From: Dermacentor variabilis
Taxonomy: Eukaryota > Arthropoda > Arachnida > Ixodida > Ixodidae
DNA: 64,000 bases
Direction of reading: 5' to 3'
Assembly: GCF_050947875.1 (NCBI RefSeq)
Contig: NC_134569.1
Location: 18,513,631-18,577,630 of the forward strand
In this document: positions 57,001-64,000 of the stretch, one piece after another
How positions within the stretch are numbered: position 1 is the stretch's first letter
Layout of the letters: each line of letters opens with the position of its first letter
Notes under the pieces: generated by a model
Seen by the model: only the letters and a program-made list of their open reading frames with translations
What the model was told of the DNA's origin: nothing
The model's database searches: none
Translations under genes and position numbers: made by a program

Positions 57001-60000
57001 CCTTGTCCTCTGTTCCGGTCTGCATTGTGCTTCTTCTGCACTAGAACAGAAATGCTTTAATCAAGTGTGTTCACTGCATGCAGTACTTTGTCTTGTGTGC
57101 ATTTTATTTTGATGTGTCTTTAGCTGATAATATTGATGCTGGCTTAAGCAAAAACGAAAAAAGAAAACCCCCTTTGCTTAACCCTACAAAGCCCAACATA
57201 TCATTGTCGATATGCCGAGATTGATACCTCAATATTCTGATTTATGCGAGCAAAATTTACTGCTAAGCCCACAATTGCATTTTTAATATGGTGGAGCGAG
57301 GTCTTAGTTGTGGAAACCTCATCAAACTATTTACAAGGAGTTATTCTAATTCTTAACTGAAATACTTTTTTTTCTCTTTTTCTTTTTTACATATGCACTC
57401 ATGGCCAGAAATGCAAATGAACAAGTTCCAATTTTCTTTAGTGTAGAATGGTGTTTGGCCTTTCTGGGGTTAAGCTATTGGAACTCCTCTGCTTTGCAAG
57501 TCAGCGAAATGTGTCAGTGAAATGTGGTTACAAAACAATACTGCTTATATATAAAATGAGCTTCATTAACTTTTAATTGTTGTTTGAAATAGTGAAAAGT
57601 GAGCCGCCAATCAAATCTTTTGAGCAATTTTTTTTACTGATATTTATTTGCTACAGCTAGTTTTGGTAGTTGAAGAACAAAGTGCTAGTTCTTGTCAGTA
57701 GCTGTTGAGCTTGAGTGATAGACTGGTAGCTACATTGAATCCACGAAGGCCTGCCTTTTGATGCTGGGCATCAACACAACATATGCAATTTAATACTTTT
57801 TAATAAAAGCCATTTCATGCAACAACTGTATGCAAACAGAACAGAAGGAACTGCTGCTTTGTTTGTGTTGTTGCAACAGCAGCTTGGTAAACAAGCTGGC
57901 GTTCACACATTCAAAGTGTTGGAGTTTCGGAGACTTGGTACGCTAAGCAATACATCTTTACCACTGCTGAATGCATGAAGGCTTCATGCAAATGCAACAA
58001 TTCATTATGCTTATTTATACCTCTGCTCAAAATTACATGAAATATCTCCTTTCTTCTTTAATCTACCCTCCTGGAACACGTACAGGGCAATACACTCTTG
58101 GGAGCAACATCTCATGGTGTTCACTCAGATATAACGTTGGGATTTCTTTCATGTTATGACAGATAAAGTCATTAATATGAGGTCTTCAGTTATTATCTAC
58201 TAATAAAAGATTAGTAAGCACTTAGTCATGTCAAATTGAGGCTTTTATGGACACTTGAATGTTTTTAAAAGGCGTATTCAATAATGTACCTTTACTGCTT
58301 AGAAAAGAATTTTGTAAGAACTTTATTTACTTGCACGGAATGTACAACTTGTCAAGTGTTCCCCTCTGGCTTTGTGACATTATTAAGGCGCTCTTTAAAG
58401 AAAAACGTGAAAATTTTTGTGGATAATGCTTTGTCAATGTATTTGTACCCTCTGTTCCACAGGCATCTTTTGTATCATAATAGTACTCTTGCAACGTAGT
58501 GCTTATTCTTGCTGATAAACATTTCTTTATGATATTACTGTGATTATTGGTCTACAAATCTGTTTCTGCAGAAGAGTTCTAAGCTAGGCTAGTTGGTTTA
58601 TGATGAACATAGCGAATAGTGTAAGTGACGGGACTAATGATAGAGACAAGTGTGGGAATTATGCCATGTTTCAAATTTTTTTCTCCAAGTCGTTAGAAGT
58701 GTAATTTAAAACTGGGATTAGCACAGTGCTCTTGTACTTCTGCTTAAGAAAAGATTAGCGCAAGCCAGATACAAGAGTTCTTGAAAGCTGCATGCATGCT
58801 TCAAAAAAGCACAGATCCCATTCAAGACCTTGCCTGCTCAACTAGGCACACAGCCTCGGCTAGGAAGCTTGCACAGCCACCAAAGAGCTGCAAGAATTAT
58901 GCTATAGAAGTTCACCGATATGCTCCTTGCTATCAAGTTTTCTTGGCTGCACCGTCACTAGGAAAGCCTAGCTGTTCATGAAATAGTGAACGAATTGTAT
59001 TACCACTATTATGGTCATAGTCAAACATTTAGTGGCCTTCAACATATAAATCTTCAATGATACGGCCTGTTCCATGACTCATTCAATTTTGACAGCATAC
59101 GAATCTTCCTCTTTGCTAGCTTTATTTCTTTGTTTTCTTGCTTTCCTTGCACTATTTATTACCTGTAAGGTGGTTCATGTTTATCACTATGCAGCACCAA
59201 CTGTACATGAAGAAAACTTAGCATCACGATGTAGCAAAGTTAAGGTAAATGGCCCCTTGTGAAGTACAGGCACCTTTGTACCCCGTTTTTACTATGGTTC
59301 AGCTGAAGGCAAAAAGGGAGGTTCGTTTACCACAGTGTTAGCTGATGCCTGTGTCATGGCCACTGGATAAAAAAAAAGTGTGTGGCCTGCCATGTCGGGC
59401 AGGCTGCAGTGGGAGCGAACATGACAGCCATAGTTGCATTTTCGGCCGCTTGGTTGGGCCGAATGGTACTAGTTGCAGGGGGTAGGACGTGTCAGGCAAC
59501 GGCATTCCAACTGCGTTTTTGATGCATTTTCTATGCTGATCCCAGACAAACAGTCCTAGCTGGTGGCGCCGCGGCACAGGACACCGTTTTCGATGCATTC
59601 GACAGGCCGCACTTTTTTTTTTATCTAGCGGCTGTGCCTGTGCACTCACTCCTAGTGCCTGCTTTGCTGGGGGCACTAGCTGAAGCATCGGCAAGCATTC
59701 ATGCTTCTTCTTTCAGAACCCCAGCTGTGACCAAACATACTTCACAACCTTGAGTTTCCATAAGTGCAAGTTTCCTAGTGCACTCCTGATTAAAGCATCA
59801 TCTGTCCACTTGTGTGTTTAGCTCGTGTTGTGCTTTTTGTTTTCATATTTGCATGTGAGAAACTTGCACTTTCTTATTAGACAAGGAAAAGCTCACCCAT
59901 TTTGATAGAATTTAATAAGTGGCTAAGGGATTATTAATGTGTTCACAACATACTCGTAACATATGCAAGTGAATGGAAAGCATCCTATGGTCATATGTGT

Positions 60001-60146
60001 ATTTTTAAATGAAACATGTATTTTTGTTTTATTCTTTTTATGTAGCAAACGTTGGCATCAATCCTACTTACTTGTGCTGTTGTATGCAATATTGTTGGCT
60101 TGCTGCTACTTCTTTGTAATTGGTGCGTATTATGTCCAATGACAAA

Positions 60147-60152
60147 AATAAA
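60147..60152 (+). terminator. Candidate distal polyadenylation signal
   Basis: AATAAA with a downstream TGTTATTTTGCTTTG U/G-rich stretch at about 60172-60186. It marks where sequence character changes to degenerate repeats. Confidence 0.4.
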
Positions 60153-60170
60153 GGCACTGAAAGACACCAA

Positions 60171-60702
60171 GTGTTATTTTGCTTTGAGGTGAAATCAAAG
60201 CTACATTGCCACCGTGGCTGATCAATCCAGTTTTAAGTGGCAGATACGTCTGTCATTGGAAAATTTTCAACCACTATCAACTGGTGTTGCACCATTTACA
60301 TTTTCACAACCCATCACGGTAAACCATTCATAACCAATTGGGAACACCATTTGGAGCCAGTGTATTCAGATGGTAGCCAGTTTGACAAAATTGGTGCCCA
60401 GTCGATTGGCTAGCTAGGTCTGATTGAAGATCACTGGATCCAACTGGTTGCCCAGCTAGACATCCAGCGCACGTGAAGCTGTTTTTCATTATTTGCACAT
60501 AGTGCAAACCTAGGGAGTTATCACAGGAGTGAGAATAAAACAATGCAAAGAACACATTCTACAGAACTACAAGTTTAGCTGCTGTCTATAGCTGCTAGCA
60601 ATTTTATCAGTGACAAATTGTGCTTTGGGCACATAAAACACCAGAATTCAATCAGTGACAAAGACCTACCGAGCACAAGGGTAGAGGCCTTGCAGAAATC
60701 TA
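60171..60702. other. Degenerate GGT/CCAGT-type short repeats
   Basis: 60335-60470 repeats variants of CCAATTGGG, TGGTAGCCAGT, TTGGTGCCCAGT and AACTGGTTGCCCAG, which looks like a decayed minisatellite. No gene. Confidence 0.4.
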
Positions 60703-60913
60703 TGAGTGTGGCATAAAGTGTTGCCCATAAAGGTGGTCCACTTGAAAAACAAAGGTTGGATTTGTGTGAACGAAAGGCTTTGAGTGTTCAGTCCCTTAAC
60801 ATGGCAAGCACTGAATTCCTGCATAACTAAGCAACAGAAAATTGCTACACTGCACTGATGCATCCCCCATTTTGCTGTGTATTCTCACTCAATATGTGCT
60901 AGCAAATATAGCA
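60703..60913 (+). repeat. Inverted duplication, left arm
   Basis: The stretch from TGAGTGTGGCATAAAGTGTT to TATGTGCTAGCAAATATAGC is the reverse complement of 62829-63073 with modest divergence and a roughly 20-base indel. The two arms are 1.9 kb apart. Confidence 0.85.
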
Positions 60914-61902
60914 TCAGTTTTCAAAACAATTGATCCTATCGAACTACAAATATTTCTCACCTCAAGACTGGTGCTTTAACTGTGCTATTATTTGTTCACC
61001 AAGTTGTTTCATGCAGCTGCCCATCTGTGCAACATCCAAGTAAGACCAACTTGGCAGATCAAGTCCCATTAAAACCAGCTGGCATTCAGGGTCCCATTAA
61101 GACCACTCGACTATTGTGCACTCCTATTGGTGCCTATAATTGTGAATATTTGAAAGTTAAAATAAAAATTGATTATTCATTGCTGTTAGATTCATATTTG
61201 CTTGATAATTCATCATTTGAAATTGTCAAATATTTGTTTTGGGTTCGAATTTATAAAGGATAATTCTGAAAAACTGAATAAACAATTGAGAAAAATCACC
61301 CCTAACATTTGTCTCAATGGGACATACAAATTGGACTAACTGTATATGTCATACCATTTGGCCATGCAAGGCCAAACGGCAATATTTAAAAGACGAAACG
61401 CCATCTATCAACTTGCAACAAAGAACCATTTGACATATTAGTAATGGCACAACAAAAGCAGAACTGCTCACTCAGCAGCATATTTACACGCATGGCTGCT
61501 GCTTTCACACTTGTGCTATTGTGTCCTCCCACTGCTATTTGCTGTTTTAAGCGAAGCAGGGAACCCTTGGCAACAACCTAGGACTGCATGCTAGACAGTG
61601 ATTGACATGGACTGCTGCTGTCCAATAACAGTAGCATTTAACTTGTATCTCATTTCCTTGTGTATTTACTGCGACTATTACACTACCCACATTCCCAAAA
61701 ATCTTTCCGAATTATTTTTGACCATGTCAGCTTTGTTTAAATCTATGTTCAAGGGCAATGCAAGCTTCCACACCAAAATCAACGCTCGTTACAATGCACC
61801 AATCTACAGTGGACTTTCGTATATAACGGACCACAGGCGGAACGTTTTCATTTTCCCCGGGGGGGGGGGGGGGGAGGCAACCAGCTCTCCGAACCCCACA
61901 TA

Positions 61903-61907
<5 letters not shown>

Positions 61908-61938
<31 letters not shown>

Positions 61939-61939
61939 A
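61908..61939. repeat. (TG)n(TA)n microsatellite
   Basis: TGTGTGTG then TATATA... ending at AATCATCAGCC, the 3' end of an RTE fragment. A 15-bp poly-G tract lies at 61860-61874. Confidence 0.9.
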
Positions 61940-62030
61940 TCATCAGCCTGTTTTATGTCCACTGAAGGACAAAGGCCTCTCCCTGCGATCTCCAATTACC
62001 CCTGTCCTGTGCCAACTGATTTCAAACCGT
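61939..62030 (-). mobile_element. RTE-type LINE 3' terminus
   Basis: ATCATCAGCCTGTTTTATGT, CCACTGAAGGACAAAGGCCT and CTCCCTGCGATCTCCAATTA match the 3' end seen at 18400-18450 and 27040-27090, in the same (minus) orientation. Confidence 0.75.
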
Positions 62031-62049
62031 AAGAAAGTTGACTTCAGAG

Positions 62050-62767
62050 GCAGCAATTGAAGTGGGAGGTAGGCACCAAGGCAACCAATAGGCAAGCTCT
62101 CCTAAATAACAAAGGACCTAATAAAGAAATGACAAAGAATGAAAGTGTACGACTCAAGAGATAAGATAGAATTCGTGGAACTGTTAGAACTGATCAACAA
62201 GGCGAAAATAAGCTATATTTGAAACTATAACGTGAGAAAGACTGAAGAAGTCGTAAGAAATGGACGCAGCCTGAAATCAGCGAGAAAGAAACTTGGCATA
62301 GGACAAACCAAGATGTATGCACTGAAAGATAAGCAAGGTAATATCATCAGCAATCTCGAAGATACAGTATAGTAAAAGAAGCGGAAGAATTCTACTTTCA
62401 CCTGTACGATACCCAGAGTCAGGATACCTCCATTAGTAACAGTAATGAACAGGATATAGAAACTCCTCCTAGAACTAGCGATGAGGTCAGAAGGGCCTTT
62501 CAAGACATGAAACAAGGAAGAGTGGCAGGAGAAGATAAGAGTAACAGTCGATTTAATCAAAGATGGAGGATACATAATGCTTGGAAAACTGGTGGCTTTT
62601 TATACGATATGTCTATCTACTGCAAGGGTCCCAGAAAACTGGAAGAATGCAAACATTATAATAATCCACAAAAAGGGAGATGTTAAAGAATTGAAAAATT
62701 ATAGACCCATTAGCTAACTCCCAATATTATATAACATATTTACCAAAATAATCTCCAATAGAATAAG

Positions 62768-62770
<3 letters not shown>
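62050..62770 (+). pseudogene. RTE-type LINE internal fragment, degenerate
   Basis: Translated with frame changes, the plus strand reads AAIEVGGRHQGNQ, RKKLGIGQTKMYALKDKQGN, then IETPPRTSDEVRRAFQDMKQ, GRVAGEDK, PENWKNANIIIIHKKGDVKE and LKNYRPIS before running into an (AT)n tract. It matches the region between endonuclease and RT of the copy at 27009-29650. Its orientation is opposite to the adjacent RTE 3' end. Confidence 0.75.

Positions 62771-62825
<55 letters not shown>
62768..62825. repeat. (AT)n microsatellite
   Basis: About 28 AT units separate the RTE fragment from the right arm of the inverted duplication. Confidence 0.98.
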
Positions 62826-62828
<3 letters not shown>

Positions 62829-62829
<1 letters not shown>

Positions 62830-63073
62830 TGCTATATTTGCTAGCACATATAGAGTGAGAATACACAGCAGAATGGGGGATGCATCAGTGCAGTGTAGCA
62901 ATTTTCTGTTGCTTAGTCATGCAGGAATAAACTTGTCAAATTCAGTGCTTGCCATGTTAAGGGACTGAACTCGCAAAGCCTTTCATTCACACAAATCCAA
63001 CTGAAGCGACAACTTGTACCTTTGTTTTTCAAGTGGACCACCTTTATGGGCAACACTTTATGCCACACTCGTA
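62829..63073 (-). repeat. Inverted duplication, right arm
   Basis: This is the reverse complement of 60703-60913 (GCTAGCACATAT, CACAGCAGAATGGGGGATGC, GTTAAGGGACTGAACTC, TTTTTCAAGTGGACCACC). It contains one extra short block (CTGAAGCGACAACTTGTACC) relative to the left arm. Confidence 0.85.
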
Positions 63074-63339
63074 TATTTCTTGCACTTGAAGAAACTGTAT
63101 GTGACTTTGAAGAACTGTTCACTGAAGTGACGGCCTTATATGAGAACTTACAAGACTTCATAGTAGGAAGCAGTTCAACTTCACAGCCAGAGTCCTCTCC
63201 CACCGCCAAGAACCTGGCGTTTCTCAGTGGTGTAATCTTCCTTCATGTAATTGTCGTATATTTCACTATGACTGTTACTGCTCCGTCTTTCCAGAAAAAA
63301 ATGCAGCATCTCTTTTTTTTCTGCGAGTCCGAGTATTAG
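63022..63339 (+). other. Unassigned open frame with a predicted membrane segment
   Basis: The 105-codon frame starts in the repeat arm (MFFKWTTFMGNTLCHTRIF), then leaves it and encodes LEETVCDFEELFTEVTALYE, NLQDFIVGSSSTSQPESSPT and a hydrophobic FLSGVIFLHVIVVYFTM. The part after 63075 has protein-like composition (acidic helix, Ser/Pro linker, membrane helix) and is not duplicated in the window. No family recognised. It could be a last exon of an unseen gene or chance; no clean acceptor AG was found at its edge. Confidence 0.3.
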
Positions 63340-63424
63340 TGCTCCTGTGCATGACCGCTGTCGATTCTGATTTCGAATGAATCTGGCTCGGGCTCATTTC
63401 GATTACCGAGTGAATTATTCAAGG

Positions 63425-63840
63425 TGCCCCAACTATCATGCACCAAGACTCAGGTCGACCTCTCTGTCTTTCCCATCAATAAATTTTATTCATACAAGAC
63501 TTAAAAAGAAGAGCAATTCTGTTACTCGAAGAAAACCTAGTGCTTATTGCTTCTAGTACAGTGGAGTAGCATCTAGTAATTCCTTTGTTCCTGAAATTTA
63601 ATTCGACAATTGATATTGCTTATCTAATTTGATAAGTGCTGTCCTAATTATTATCAACGTGTCAATGAGGCAATTGTAGGTACCCCCAAATGACATCAAA
63701 GCGCTGTGTTTTCAGTGACGTACTCATTGCGTGTCATTTTTTCCGACTGGCAAACAAACCTCACGAAATATGAAAAATGCCACGTGGCTGCACTCCCACC
63801 CATATCATAAAGCAGCACCCTCAAATAAGCTGATTGAAAG
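63425..63840 (+). repeat. Dispersed repeat family Z, copy 2
   Basis: It has the same orientation and block order as 8065-8460: CCCCAACTATCATGCACC, TACTCGAAGAAAACCTA, GTGTCAATGAGGCAATTGTA, TTTTCCGACTGGC and CATAAAGCAGCACCCTC. Confidence 0.65.
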
Positions 63841-64000
63841 CAACTGCATTGCCTGTCGCAAACCCAAAGAGACAGTGCATTACTTTGATAATGGTACGGA
63901 AGGAGCACCAACAGCAGGTTTCATGTTTCACAGCTATTTCTTCTTTTTTATTTTTATGGCACACTTATTATCCATCTCTCAAGGCTGACTGATCACATTA

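Larger units (their letters stand above)
51376..60170 (+). other. AT-rich, repeat-poor region: possible very long 3' UTR
   Basis: Unlike the rest of the window this 8.8-kb stretch has almost no recognisable transposons (one foldback at 53996-54097) and no domain-bearing frame. Canonical signals occur at several points (AATAAA near 56169 and 57804), and a strong candidate AATAAA lies at 60147-60152. It may be the 3' UTR of the Tigger-derived gene with alternative polyadenylation, or unannotated non-coding RNA. Confidence 0.45.

Overview
The window reads as nuclear DNA of a hard (ixodid) tick, probably a metastriate species. This rests on intron-bearing genes with GT/AG junctions, arthropod-type proteins, and dense repeats that resemble families I associate with ixodid genomes: tRNA-Ser-derived SINEs of the Ruka type, I-, RTE- and CR1-type LINEs, THAP- and MADF-bearing DNA elements, and TTAA MITEs. 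Species assignment is inference.

Three host genes are supported. (1) Glycogenin on the minus strand: a 10-nt first coding exon (4255-4264) joins in phase to exon 2 (533-674); the rest lies off the left edge. (2) NPC2, the lysosomal sterol-binding ML-domain protein, on the plus strand: four coding exons at 14790-14892, 45649-45750, 48820-49001 and 49288-49374. All phases agree, giving 157 residues with a signal peptide and six cysteines. Its first intron is 30.8 kb and packed with nested transposons. (3) An intact 554-codon Tigger/pogo-derived gene (49711-51375), about 340 bp downstream of NPC2, which has lost two of the three catalytic positions and so looks domesticated. It is followed by roughly 9 kb of AT-rich, repeat-poor DNA that may be a very long 3' UTR.

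The rest is a layered record of mobile elements. 4.6-5.3 kb: a TIR element upstream of glycogenin. 6.1-6.9 kb: a two-exon THAP pseudogene. 11.5-13.4 kb: a CR1-type LINE relic split by a solo LTR with a GTAC duplication. 19.97-20.88 kb: a 910-bp Harbinger-like element with TTA duplications that carries a MADF exon. 27.0-29.65 kb: a nearly intact RTE LINE. 34.5-41.5 kb: a compact convergent pair of exons, one broken by a 504-bp TTAA element and the other (THAP type) by a 5.95-kb I-clade LINE whose two ORFs are open and whose 13-bp target duplication is perfect. 43.4-48 kb: TIR elements, a long inverted repeat around a tRNA-like core, and a dead mariner. 60.7-64 kb: inverted duplications and RTE pieces.

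The host genes do not form a pathway or operon. What unites the window is how transposons load introns, donate DNA-binding domains (THAP, MADF, CENP-B/Tigger) and interrupt one another. No CRISPR array, rRNA gene or credible functional tRNA gene was seen.
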